Shown here: positions 1-8,468 of the stretch, piece by piece | Layout: the number at the start of each line of letters is the position of its first letter | Position numbering within the stretch: position 1 is the stretch's first letter | Translations under genes and position numbers: made by a program | Notes under the pieces: model-generated | The model's input: the letters and a program-made list of their open reading frames with translations, nothing else | Databases searched by the model: none | What the model was told of the DNA's origin: nothing | From: Balneolales bacterium | Lineage (GTDB): Bacteria; Bacteroidota; Rhodothermia; Balneolales; Cyclonatronaceae | Assembly: GCA_022565805.1 (NCBI GenBank) | Contig: JAIULZ010000012.1 | Location: forward strand, 1 to 49,442 | Direction of reading: 5' to 3' | Length of the DNA: 49,442 nucleotides

Positions 1-53
1 CCGACGACCTACGCGTTACGAGTGCGTTGCTCTACCAGCTGAGCTACTTCGGC
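1..53 (-). tRNA. tRNA-Thr(CGU), 3' part cut off by window edge
   Basis: Read on the minus strand the sequence begins GCCGAAG (acceptor 5' strand), followed by a D-arm GCTC..GAGC. The anticodon arm has a seven-base loop CTCGTAA, so the anticodon is CGT (threonine). It then runs into AGGTC and the first T-stem bases before the window ends. The 3' half of the T-arm and acceptor lies outside the window, so acceptor pairing cannot be tested. One A-C mismatch is visible at the base of the anticodon loop. Confidence 0.9.
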
Positions 54-494
54 TTTTTATGTTTTTTATCAGATTCTAAAATTACGACTTTTTCGCCTTA
101 TTTGAAAGATAAACGCCTATTTTACCGCGTACGATGTATGAGTGATTACTTGAGGAAATCTGATATGCAAGATGCGGAAGTGGCTTATTGTTGTTGCTTA
201 GTTTCGGTTCTGTGCAGTTCTGCAAGATTTATCTAATATCGCAATGTGTTCTTGAACTAAATTCTGATATTATACATTTTAGGACTCTTTCAGAAGGCTT
301 GGAAAAAGCATGGGAGCTGGCCTTATTCAACTCCGAAGTGAATCAAAACAGTAGCTCCTTACGCTTTGGTGCAATATTTTTTTGATAAGGCAGAAAACAG
401 GCAAACAAAAGCTGCTGCAAAACCTTCTATTATTTTAATCATGCATCAAGCTATTTAGGGCTTGTGCGGCAATATCGCTATGAAGTGAATTTTT
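54..494. other. Intergenic region between tRNA-Thr and tyrA
   Basis: About 440 bases without a convincing gene. Two short open frames are present here (27-236 and 188-385, plus strand), but they have no recognisable domains and one runs through the tRNA. The stretch must hold the promoter for the leftward tRNA and for the rightward tyrA. I could not assign promoter elements. Confidence 0.5.
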
Positions 495-1619
495 ATGAGT
501 AACGGACTGGATAATTTAAGAAGCAGGCTGGATGAGATTGATGACACTATACTGGATTTACTTTCTCAGCGGCAGCAGGTGGTTCATACGGTTTCTGAAG
601 TTAAAAAAAGCGGTAAGGTGCCAATTTTTGTCGCAGATAGGGAAGATCAAAAAACGACTACATTCCGGGCTAAAGCCAGAGAACATGGTCTCGATGAGGA
701 TTGGGCCGAGGATTTTTTGCGAATGATGATGAGCGCTTCCCGGGCGAATCAGTCGGAGAAGTCGTTTCCCTGCGCCACTAATGAGCCGAAGACAATTGTG
801 CTTTGTGGTGGACGCGGAGGCATGGGGCGCCTGTACGCAAAACTTGCCGCTCAGTCTGGGCATGAGGTTCGCATTTTCGATAAAGACGACTACGATAATG
901 GTCCGAGTATTTTTTCGGGCGCTGATGCAGTTATCGTTTCTGTGCCCATTCACAAAACGGCTGAGGTGATTGCCTCTGTTTCCAAATGGATGGAACCGGA
1001 TACTATTTTGGCCGATTTCACGAGTCTTAAAGAAGAGTTTGTGCAGCAAATGCTTGAGCACCACAATGGACCGGTTGCAGGACTCCACCCTATGCACGGG
1101 CCAGATGTCAGCAATGTGTCACGACAGCTCATGGTGGTTTGTGAGGGGCGCTTTCCTGAGAAATACGCCTGGCTTATTGAGCAGTTCTCGCTTTGGGGAA
1201 TGCGTATCAAAAAAGCGGATGCCCGGCAGCACGACAAGTCGATGCATCTTGTTCAGGGATTGCGACATTTTGTGGCACTGCTTCACGCAAGCTTTATGAA
1301 TAAATACGAGATGCGTCCCGAAGATATTCTGGACTACAGCAGCCCGATTTACCGCGCTGAGCTCATGATGACGGGCCGTATTTTTGCGCAGGATGCCGAG
1401 CTGTATGCCGATATTGTATTCTCCGATTCGGACCGTACGCAGCTATTGAATGATTTCTTTGAGCATCACAGCGGATTTACCGAAATGGTTAAGCGAGGCG
1501 ATAAAAAAGCATTCATCCGGGAGTTTTCGCAGGCCGCTGCATTTTTTGGCGATTTTGCGCCAAGAGCCCTCAAGGAAAGCAGCTACCTCATAAACCGCCT
1601 TGCCGATCGGTTCGGATGA
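495..1619 (+). CDS. tyrA: T-protein: bifunctional chorismate mutase / prephenate dehydrogenase
   Basis: Converts chorismate to prephenate and then to 4-hydroxyphenylpyruvate in tyrosine synthesis; cytoplasmic. The 374 aa length is almost that of E. coli TyrA (373). Residues 1-85 form an AroQ-class chorismate mutase helix bundle with Arg11, Arg26 and Lys37 placed as in the family, and the DRE stretch near residue 48. Residues 98-374 are the prephenate dehydrogenase part, with a nucleotide-binding loop GGRGGMG (105-111) and the HPMHGP motif near residue 200. ATG start at 495 is the first Met and gives full length. It is monocistronic, with RDD convergent downstream. No ACT domain is present, so feedback control is expected to act at the catalytic domains as in the enteric enzyme (inference). 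This fused form is best known from gammaproteobacteria. Confidence 0.93.
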   Translation: MSNGLDNLRSRLDEIDDTILDLLSQRQQVVHTVSEVKKSGKVPIFVADREDQKTTTFRAKAREHGLDEDWAEDFLRMMMSASRANQSEKSFPCATNEPKTIVLCGGRGGMGRLYAKLAAQSGHEVRIFDKDDYDNGPSIFSGADAVIVSVPIHKTAEVIASVSKWMEPDTILADFTSLKEEFVQQMLEHHNGPVAGLHPMHGPDVSNVSRQLMVVCEGRFPEKYAWLIEQFSLWGMRIKKADARQHDKSMHLVQGLRHFVALLHASFMNKYEMRPEDILDYSSPIYRAELMMTGRIFAQDAELYADIVFSDSDRTQLLNDFFEHHSGFTEMVKRGDKKAFIREFSQAAAFFGDFAPRALKESSYLINRLADRFG

Positions 1620-1685
1620 TGATTTCCCTGCCCCTAAGAAATCCAGTGATTTGAATCAATCTAATTCAGGGATCGACATCAAATT

Positions 1686-1716
1686 CACAATTCCCCACTC
1701 ACAATTCCCCACTCAC
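1686..1716. repeat. 14-bp tandem repeat, two full copies
   Basis: The unit CACAATTCCCCACT occurs at 1686-1699 and again directly at 1700-1713, followed by a degenerate third copy starting CACCAATCACC. The array touches the stop codon of the leftward RDD gene (1713-1715). It lies in the convergent gap between tyrA and the RDD gene. No function can be read from it. Confidence 0.8.
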
Positions 1717-2513
1717 CAATCACCTTCACCCGCCTCGGCTTCTGAACCGGATTGTTGTGCTTTTATTCGTATGTAATCTTTCAAAACCTGCGCTACAAAA
1801 GCCATATCCGAGAGTCCCATGGCAACAAGCTGCTCGTCTTTAATTCCCGTTTTTTTGAGAACGGCAAGTTTCAGCTTACGGCTCAGCTTCAGATAGACAC
1901 TTTCATCAACCTTATTCTTGTCTTTAAAAAGCTGCACATACCAGCTGCTAATCTGCTGATAATCCGCTTCACTTAGTTCTGCTGCCTGAGCGAAAACAGG
2001 CTCGGCACTATCATCATTTTCAGATCGAAATGGCGCGCGGGCTGCTTCTGATGCCGCCATTTCGGTTTTATAGGTATCAATTACAACGGTACCGGCGGCG
2101 ATATCACCAACACGCTGATATTTATCGGTAAGCGAGATGCTGGTAATGGCAACGCTTCCGCTCGAAAACATCACATCTACAAAACGGAGAATCCACCGCA
2201 GGAAATAGTGAGTAAGACCGGGGACTTTTCCATCTTCTGTAATAACCCTCAAGTTAAGTGCTTTCTTTCCCGGCGAAGTGCCTTTCATTGTAATTTCGCA
2301 CACCAAATGATATAGCAACGGAATCAGAGAAATCATCACAAAAAAGATATACCCCTCCGAGCTTCCATCTGTCCTGAATATCAGAAAGATTATAAAAACA
2401 GAAATTCCGATAATAAAAGCATCTATCAGAAAAGCCCCAATTCGCATACCAAGAGAGGCAAGCTTAAACTCGATAGTAACATTTTGACTGGAAACAACTT
2501 TTAAACTACTCAA
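1713..2513 (-). CDS. RDD family membrane protein
   Basis: A 266 aa integral membrane protein of the RDD family, whose members are small multi-helix proteins of poorly defined transport or envelope function. The N-terminal 150 residues show the family landmarks: Arg24 and Asp31 in the first helix (RIGAFLID), a second helix at about 55-71, the TSPGKK loop near 79-84, and the late Asp in the RVGDIAAGT segment near 137. Residues 150-266 are an unusual hydrophilic, charged C-terminal extension, probably cytoplasmic, predicted mostly helical. The gene is divergent from the SpoIIM-like gene, with 302 bp between starts. RDD, SpoIIM, DUF4129 and DUF4350 genes recur together in many genomes, so it probably works with them. 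Confidence 0.88.
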   Translation of the reverse strand: MSSLKVVSSQNVTIEFKLASLGMRIGAFLIDAFIIGISVFIIFLIFRTDGSSEGYIFFVMISLIPLLYHLVCEITMKGTSPGKKALNLRVITEDGKVPGLTHYFLRWILRFVDVMFSSGSVAITSISLTDKYQRVGDIAAGTVVIDTYKTEMAASEAARAPFRSENDDSAEPVFAQAAELSEADYQQISSWYVQLFKDKNKVDESVYLKLSRKLKLAVLKKTGIKDEQLVAMGLSDMAFVAQVLKDYIRIKAQQSGSEAEAGEGDW

Positions 2514-2815
2514 TATTCTTTAGTCTTGAATTAAAAGGAACAACAACCCCGTTATTTACCTGAAAGCTTTAAATAGATACCGGTAAAGCAATAAAATAGT
2601 TTAATGAGATTTTTTTAAAAATGTTTATTCAATTATAAACATTTTTAGGATCTTAGCTTTCGGCCTTATATTAAAACAGCTTCAAGAAGTCTTTTGTGCC
2701 AAACAAGTATTTGATATTATATTACTTATCGAATAATTTACTGTTGAAATGACTCTTTTTTATGCCCTTATCCGCTACCATAATACTATCATGATTTTGT
2801 AAAACTCATGCGCCA
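2514..2815. promoter_or_regulatory. Divergent intergenic region with a 12-bp perfect inverted repeat
   Basis: The gap between the RDD gene and the SpoIIM-like gene should contain both promoters. At 2617-2628 and 2635-2646 the sequence AAAAATGTTTAT and its exact complement flank a six-base spacer TCAATT. It could be an operator serving both genes or an AT-rich hairpin. No T-run in a useful position makes it an intrinsic terminator, and neither flanking gene ends here. Confidence 0.5.
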
Positions 2816-3826
2816 ATGACCGAAGAGATTTTCAGAAAGAAAAACCGGGACCGCTGGGATGATACCGAGAAAAAACTGCGTCAGCGCCGATCCGGCATTG
2901 GTAGTGCGAGGGAGTTTGTACGTATTTACACCGAACTGAGCGACGATCTTGCGTACACGCGAGCTCATTTCCCCGGGAGCGTCTCAGATCAATACCTTAA
3001 CGGACTCCTCAGCAGAGTACACGAGCGGGTGAATCAGGCCGAAATACCCGAAAAAGGACGCTTCAAAAAATTTTGGACAACCGATTTGCCACAGCTTTGG
3101 TTTAAGCACCGGCAATATTTGCTGTACTCATTTCTCATTTTCACAGCGGCTATTCTTATTGGGATATTTTCATCTATACAAGATCCACAATTTACGCGGG
3201 TTATTTTGGGCGATCAATACGTAGACATGACGCTAGAAAACATCGACAAAGACGATCCTATGGCTGTTTACAAAAAAATGGATCAGTCCGAGATGTTTAT
3301 TGCCATAACTGTGAATAACATTCGGGTATCTTTTCTGGCATTTGCCGGCGGTATTTTTGCAGGCTTGGGCACCTTGTTTGTTTTATTTCAAAATGGGGTG
3401 ATGCTGGGTACTTTTCAGCATTTCTTTCACGATTTCGACCTGCTTTTCGAAACGATACTTGTAATTTGGATTCACGGAACCATCGAAATTGCGGCCATTA
3501 TACTTGCAGGGGCATCCGGTCTCGTTATGGGAAGCGGCTTACTATTCCCCGGGCAAAGCTCCCGGCTACAGGCTTTCAGAAGCAGAGCTATAGATGGTTC
3601 AAGGATGGTTGCAGGTTTAGTGCCATTTTTTGTCATTGCCGGAGCGTTGGAGTCTTGGATTACCCGAATTACGACCATGCCGGTTTGGCTAAGCCTGTTT
3701 ATCATTTTAGGCTCCCTTGCTCTTGTGGTTTGGTATTTCATCATTTATCCATCAAAATTGGCAGCTTCACTTACTGCGGAGCCGCATCAGTCAGAACCGG
3801 CCTCATTTCAGCCAGAATTACAATAA
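2816..3826 (+). CDS. SpoIIM-like (stage II sporulation protein M family) membrane protein
   Basis: A 336 aa polytopic membrane protein of the SpoIIM/DUF95 family. In Firmicutes SpoIIM takes part in engulfment. In non-sporulating phyla the family has an unknown envelope role and often sits next to RDD and MoxR/DUF58 genes. A soluble charged N-terminus of about 98 residues precedes helices near 101-121, 170-192, 212-243 (with the family signature HGTIEIAAIILAGASGL at 220-236), 264-282 and 290-311. It starts at ATG 2816 and leads a rightward run of genes with the 3899 membrane gene, DUF4129 and DUF4350. Family placement is firm; function is not known. Confidence 0.87.
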   Translation: MTEEIFRKKNRDRWDDTEKKLRQRRSGIGSAREFVRIYTELSDDLAYTRAHFPGSVSDQYLNGLLSRVHERVNQAEIPEKGRFKKFWTTDLPQLWFKHRQYLLYSFLIFTAAILIGIFSSIQDPQFTRVILGDQYVDMTLENIDKDDPMAVYKKMDQSEMFIAITVNNIRVSFLAFAGGIFAGLGTLFVLFQNGVMLGTFQHFFHDFDLLFETILVIWIHGTIEIAAIILAGASGLVMGSGLLFPGQSSRLQAFRSRAIDGSRMVAGLVPFFVIAGALESWITRITTMPVWLSLFIILGSLALVVWYFIIYPSKLAASLTAEPHQSEPASFQPELQ

Positions 3827-3898
3827 ACTGATAAAACGCCTCATTTTTTTAAACCATACATTCTCCTTCACAACTAATCTATTTCTCAGATCCTGCAT

Positions 3899-4765
3899 AT
3901 GGAAACCGCATTTACATACTACAAAGACAGATCCATCAGTGAAAATTTGAGAGACACGATCCGGTTCATCCGGCTACACTGGGATACGCTAAAAGTGCCT
4001 ATGCTAAGTATTATATTATTTACGCATGTCGTTGGCACATTGCTACAGTTTACTTTTTTGAATTTAGCCATACAGCACGAGTCTATAGGCTCGGCTCTTT
4101 TTATAAATGTGGTGAATATTGTAACTGCAATGCTTGTCTTTATAGGCTTATCCAACCTTTTGGCGGCCCATCTTTACAACAGGCCTAAAGATGAAAATGT
4201 GTTTGTGATTATGACCAAAGGATTCTGGAACGTTCTTGCCTATGGGGCACTTTTATTCCTCATATTCGTAGTTTCCTTTGCTTTTTTTATTTTCCCATTT
4301 ACTATTGCGTTTTTTTTTCTTTTACTCACCATTCCCATAGTTCTTCTTGAAAAAAATGGCTCCTCGCCCTTAAAAAGAAGTTTTTCGCTTGTCAAAGGTA
4401 ACTGGTGGTATGTCTTTTTCTCCTTTGTGTTAATTGCATCTTTTATAACACTTGCCCAAACTTTTCTTAGCCTGCCCTTTTATCTTGTTGTATGGCTGCT
4501 CGGGTACGATTTGAACCAAATCATCGCTTTTGGAGAATCTGGCAGCATGGGAGATCCCGGCTTTTTCCTTGCAATGCTGTTTCTGAGCCTGCCCGCTTCT
4601 TTCATGAATAGTATGTACCCAATCGGTATTGGATTTTTACTGCTCAGCCTTAAGGAACGTAAGGAAAGAATTTCGCTCACGGAAGAGCTCAATCAGGTTC
4701 TGACTCCAAAAACTGCTGATCAAAATTCAGCTTATAATTCAAATACAGGAAGTGCACAATTTTAA
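3899..4765 (+). CDS. Polytopic membrane protein of unknown function in the SpoIIM locus
   Basis: A 288 aa protein with several long hydrophobic segments (roughly residues 35-60, 63-85, 110-150, 165-195 and 215-250). It has a short hydrophilic N-terminus containing a possible amphipathic helix (SENLRDTIRFIRLHWDTLK). The overall architecture resembles the membrane domains of glycerophosphodiester phosphodiesterase-like or DUF975-like proteins, but I see no diagnostic motif. It lies 72 bp after the SpoIIM-like gene and 95 bp before the DUF4129 gene, same strand. Position suggests it belongs to the same envelope module. The start is the ATG at 3899. Confidence 0.8.
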   Translation: METAFTYYKDRSISENLRDTIRFIRLHWDTLKVPMLSIILFTHVVGTLLQFTFLNLAIQHESIGSALFINVVNIVTAMLVFIGLSNLLAAHLYNRPKDENVFVIMTKGFWNVLAYGALLFLIFVVSFAFFIFPFTIAFFFLLLTIPIVLLEKNGSSPLKRSFSLVKGNWWYVFFSFVLIASFITLAQTFLSLPFYLVVWLLGYDLNQIIAFGESGSMGDPGFFLAMLFLSLPASFMNSMYPIGIGFLLLSLKERKERISLTEELNQVLTPKTADQNSAYNSNTGSAQF

Positions 4766-4860
4766 TAACTGAATTGATTCGTGACATATTTATGTCGCAA
4801 TCCTGTTTTTTATGAAGCTTTCTATTTTTTCGTAATTATACTTATCTGACTGGTTCTCTA

Positions 4861-5571
4861 TTGACTCATCCAAAAGACATATTTCCACAACCGGCCGATA
4901 CAAGCGGTGTTTCACATCACCTTTTCGAAGGTGTTGATGAACAGGCTTTGGCGCAATTCAGGGAATCTGTTTCTTATGCTGCGGGTGAGCCTGCCACAAC
5001 CTCTTTTATACAGCGTATCCTGGAATATATCTTCGGTCTGCTTGCTTCAGTTTCCCCATCAGGCCCATTGGCAGACATTCTGCTATTAGGGATCGTAGTA
5101 CTGGCTATTGGCCTGGTTATTTTTTTACTTTTCCGCAGCTTTCGTCCTAACTTAAGAATAAAGGATGATGCGATTATAGCCGGGGGCACTAAAAATGGCA
5201 CCGAATGGAAACAAGGCTGGAAATCTCCCGACCCGGATGCGCTTTATAGCTCTTCTGACTATCGGGCTGCCGTTCGGCTTCTAATGCTGGATGTTTTATT
5301 TCAGCTCGAAAAACAGAATTTTCTAGTTTTGAAACCCGGCAAATCGGCTGCAGCATACCAAAATGATTTGAATGATCCGGAACTGATTACACCTTTTTCC
5401 AGACTATCCAGGCTTTATCAGTATGGCTGGTATGGTGGTTTTAGCATCAGCAAAGCCCAACTCGATGATGCTGTTAGCGCATGGAAACGACTTATAAGTG
5501 CAGGTACTAAGAGCCGCCAAGTACCCGAAACGCAAGTTGATACAGATTCTAACCAGAATAACGGGAGCTAA
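4861..5571 (+). CDS. DUF4129 domain protein, single-pass membrane
   Basis: A 236 aa protein starting at TTG (4861). Residues 1-70 are soluble and extracytoplasmic in likely topology, one helix lies at about 73-95, and a C-terminal soluble domain at about 118-215 matches the DUF4129 pattern: Tyr/Arg-rich helices with YRAAVRLLMLDVLFQLEK, then a conserved YQNDL and a SRLYQYGWYGG segment. DUF4129 proteins usually lie in MoxR-DUF58-DUF4129-DUF4350 clusters. Only 3 bp separate its stop from the DUF4350 start, which indicates tight co-translation. Function unknown. Confidence 0.82.
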   Translation: MTHPKDIFPQPADTSGVSHHLFEGVDEQALAQFRESVSYAAGEPATTSFIQRILEYIFGLLASVSPSGPLADILLLGIVVLAIGLVIFLLFRSFRPNLRIKDDAIIAGGTKNGTEWKQGWKSPDPDALYSSSDYRAAVRLLMLDVLFQLEKQNFLVLKPGKSAAAYQNDLNDPELITPFSRLSRLYQYGWYGGFSISKAQLDDAVSAWKRLISAGTKSRQVPETQVDTDSNQNNGS

Positions 5572-5574
5572 AAC

Positions 5575-6993
5575 GTGGAGCAGCAAACATCCTCTTTTTT
5601 CAAGAATCCACTTTTTAATATGCTGCTGGGGCTTACTGTCCTTATTTTCGTGTATATGGGGTTTCACCGTACGACCATAAACCTCGACTGGACTCCCACT
5701 TTTTCAGGAAATTCTACAGCGCCGCTTGGGTCTTCTTTCCCTATGTCGCTCACCCAGAACGACAGCCAAAAGAAGCTTATTCCCGCTACGGTTCCTATCG
5801 CAGAATATGTTCGCCTTTCCACTTTTCCAGAAGAATCGGCCACACTTTTTATCCATAACACTTCCTTTCTGCCAAATGTACGCGAAACTAAGTTTTTACT
5901 CGACTTTATGTATGAAGGAGGCACGCTTTTTCTTGCTGGACGTCCCGGAGGAGTACTGGAATCGATTTCCGGAATACGTTCCGTGCAGATTTCGGAAAGA
6001 CTTATAAGTAGAAGCACGTTTACCTCGAACCCGGACGATGCCCTCCTGAAAGAAATTCGCTTTCCCGGGCTGCAGCGTTCAGGCAATATGCTGGATGATG
6101 AAAGACCTTTTCTCACTCTAAATTACTTCCTTCAATTCGGGCTAGTTCATAGACCGGCTTCCGGCCCTGCGGAATCTGATTCTGCTTCTGATTTAGACTC
6201 AGACACCGGACCAACTTCGGATGATTACTCAAGTGAGAATACGGCTGAGGATACCGCTACAACACCCGATTTTTCGCTTTATGATGAACTCATTAACTCA
6301 TGGCCCGAGCGTTTTGGTGAACCCGAGTGGCTCGCGTTTTCCGACGATAATCCTGTAATGGTTCGAATGCCGCTCGGTAGTGGGCAGTTAATTGTGGTTT
6401 CGAGTCCTTATTTACTTTCTAATTATCACTTTTGGAGAAAAGATCTAGAACCTGCCGCTGCAGCTGTATGGTCGTATGTGCCGGATGGATCCATAATTTG
6501 GGATAGTCACTACAAAGCGGTATCGCTAAAGCCCGGCAATTTCCTGTATGTTTTAATGGATTCCCCGGCTCTGAAATCGGCATGGTTTTATGTTTTGTTT
6601 TTAACCATGCTTTTTGTGCTATTTATGACGAAAAGAAAGCAGCGTATTCAGCAGCCTCCATCAGAAAGGAAAAACGCGCAGGGCATACATCTTAACAGAG
6701 TGGCGGGTTTGTACATGAAATATGATAAAACGGGCGAAGTCCTGGCGCTGAGGTGCCGTTATTTGTCGCACCGGATTAACGTAAACTATCCCTGCAACGA
6801 CAAAGAGCTGCTTTCTGAGCGAGCAGAGAAATATGAAATCCCGCAGGAAAAGCTCATCCGGTTGCTTTATGATTATCCTCTTTCTTCTGCTGAGAATAAT
6901 CGGAGCATTAGCAAAGCACAGCTCAAAGAACTAAACGAAGATTTGGAGCATCTGCTCGGTCTGCTTGATGGCTATTCGCAAGAAAAAAGCTAA
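5575..6993 (+). CDS. DUF4350 domain-containing membrane protein
   Basis: A 472 aa protein with a GTG start (5575) directly after the DUF4129 gene. Helix 1 is at about 13-30. The extracytoplasmic region 30-330 carries the DUF4350 (GATase1-like) fold, with the segments ESATLFIHNTSF and FMYEGGTLFLAGRPGG near 85-125. An acidic Ser/Asp/Thr-rich linker at about 195-228 interrupts the domain, and a second helix lies near 336-354. The C-terminal 115 residues are cytoplasmic and charged. It ends the run that starts with SpoIIM. The usual next genes, a MoxR AAA+ ATPase and a DUF58/von Willebrand protein, are not here. Confidence 0.8.
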   Translation: MEQQTSSFFKNPLFNMLLGLTVLIFVYMGFHRTTINLDWTPTFSGNSTAPLGSSFPMSLTQNDSQKKLIPATVPIAEYVRLSTFPEESATLFIHNTSFLPNVRETKFLLDFMYEGGTLFLAGRPGGVLESISGIRSVQISERLISRSTFTSNPDDALLKEIRFPGLQRSGNMLDDERPFLTLNYFLQFGLVHRPASGPAESDSASDLDSDTGPTSDDYSSENTAEDTATTPDFSLYDELINSWPERFGEPEWLAFSDDNPVMVRMPLGSGQLIVVSSPYLLSNYHFWRKDLEPAAAAVWSYVPDGSIIWDSHYKAVSLKPGNFLYVLMDSPALKSAWFYVLFLTMLFVLFMTKRKQRIQQPPSERKNAQGIHLNRVAGLYMKYDKTGEVLALRCRYLSHRINVNYPCNDKELLSERAEKYEIPQEKLIRLLYDYPLSSAENNRSISKAQLKELNEDLEHLLGLLDGYSQEKS

Positions 6994-7011
6994 GGTGCCA
7001 CAAATTGTCAG

Positions 7012-7845
7012 ATGAATAGTACCAACCCGCATAATGAGATTCTGTTTCGATCTGAGAAACCATCAAATGAGTTCCTCAGGCAAATAGTAGACTACTATTT
7101 CTACATCAATACCGCTTCGTTTTCGGCCGGATTCAAACCGGAATACATTGTGCCTTTTCCGCGAGTAACTTTTGGCTACTTCTTCGATAAGCCATTTCAT
7201 GTGTTCAATAAGACACAAAATGAAGCCAAAATACTTTCTATAGCGGTTTCGCGCATTTCGACAGACCAAATTTTTGTTCGTCCGCTGCAGAATCATATAC
7301 AAATTCTCGGGGCTCACCTAAAGCCGTATACGCTATCTCTGTTTACGCAGCAATCCATTCAAAACCTTAGCTGGGTAATACATCCCAAAGAAATACTCGG
7401 GAAGCAATCACTTGATTTCATGCAAAAAGCGGATGCTGCCGAAAGTGTGGATGAGCTCTTTGAAATAGCCGAATCCTCATTTCTTGACGCAATAGAACAA
7501 AGAGAAACGGGGATTGTATCAAAGGCCATAGAATTCTTCGATAGCGGCCATACCGCATATAAACGCATTTCGGAGGTAGCAAGCGCACTCGGTATTTCCG
7601 AAAAAACGCTTTATAACCAATTTAAGCAACAAGCAGGATGCAGCCCTAAGGATTATATAAAGCTATCGCGCCTAAAAAAATCGATGCTTAAAATGCTTGA
7701 AGCTCAATCCAACCTGACCGGCATTGCGCTTGAATCGGAGTTCTACGACCAAAGCCATTTTGTGCATGAAATAAGGAATATAACTGGTCAATCGCCCAAA
7801 AAACTTCAGAATAAAATACCCGATTTCCGATTTCTACAATTTTAG
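7012..7845 (+). CDS. AraC-family transcriptional regulator
   Basis: A 277 aa DNA-binding regulator. The C-terminal ~100 residues hold two helix-turn-helix units: ISEVASALGISEKTLYNQFKQ (about 190-210) and LTGIALESEFYDQSHFVHEIRNITGQSPK (about 237-265), the latter being the family signature. The N-terminal ~170 residues resemble the DUF6597-type sensor half found in many Bacteroidota AraC proteins; no ligand is evident. It starts 18 bp after the DUF4350 stop and is followed at 74 bp by a YceI-like gene and then a small membrane gene. It may regulate those two genes or may be transcribed with the upstream membrane module. Confidence 0.9.
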   Translation: MNSTNPHNEILFRSEKPSNEFLRQIVDYYFYINTASFSAGFKPEYIVPFPRVTFGYFFDKPFHVFNKTQNEAKILSIAVSRISTDQIFVRPLQNHIQILGAHLKPYTLSLFTQQSIQNLSWVIHPKEILGKQSLDFMQKADAAESVDELFEIAESSFLDAIEQRETGIVSKAIEFFDSGHTAYKRISEVASALGISEKTLYNQFKQQAGCSPKDYIKLSRLKKSMLKMLEAQSNLTGIALESEFYDQSHFVHEIRNITGQSPKKLQNKIPDFRFLQF

Positions 7846-7918
7846 ATACTGCTGAAATCCGAATTTAGCTTCAGCCAGAAATCTGGCATCTTGAAACCAT
7901 CACACTACAATAAACAAG

Positions 7919-8455
7919 ATGAAGCTAATTTCGATAATCATTCTCTATGCCCTCCTTCCCGCAAATTTCTTTTCCCCGGGAACTGCACAGCCTCACGAAA
8001 ACACCGTGGACTTTCAAATCAGGAAAGGTTTTGTAACCGTAAGCGGGTCATTTACCCTCACCGACTACTTTATAAATCTGAATGACAGTTCCGGTTCAGA
8101 TGCCATCATAAAAGGAAGAGTCCGGTCAGCCTCGGTCCGAACCGGAAATGCTACCCGGGACCGACATCTTCAGGAAAAAAACTGGCTCGACAGCGAGCAC
8201 TATGAGTTTATTGAAGTGCACTCGATCAAAGTCTTTACAGAACCGGTAAACCATTCTCAAACGGGCATCTTCCTCATTACAATAAAAGGGCAATCGATAG
8301 AAAAAACCATTCCCTTTCGGGTTTTGGATGGGGGAAACAGCAACTATTTACAGGGTGATTTCGAGCTATCACTCTCTGACTTTGGTATCGGCAGCGGTTT
8401 CTTCAGCCGGTTGATAAGCGATAAAGTTACCATTTCCATAAACCTGCCCATTTAG
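7919..8455 (+). CDS. YceI-like exported protein
   Basis: A 178 aa protein with a signal peptide (MKLISIIILYALLPANFFSPGTAQ, cleavage near residue 24). The mature part has alternating beta strands and the YceI hallmark region VRTGNATRDRHLQEKNWLD (about 73-92), where the family usually shows T-x-N-x-x-R-D-x-H-L. YceI proteins are periplasmic lipocalin-like carriers of polyisoprenoid or amphiphilic molecules, often stress-induced. The C-terminus is divergent but ends in an amphipathic beta pattern as expected. It is 13 bp from the next gene and so probably co-transcribed with it. Confidence 0.75.
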   Translation: MKLISIIILYALLPANFFSPGTAQPHENTVDFQIRKGFVTVSGSFTLTDYFINLNDSSGSDAIIKGRVRSASVRTGNATRDRHLQEKNWLDSEHYEFIEVHSIKVFTEPVNHSQTGIFLITIKGQSIEKTIPFRVLDGGNSNYLQGDFELSLSDFGIGSGFFSRLISDKVTISINLPI

Positions 8456-8468
8456 ACAACCGGAAAAC

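Noticed and set aside
188-385. Short rightward open frame before tyrA
   Set aside because: No domain, low complexity, no sensible start context; lies in the tRNA/tyrA promoter region.
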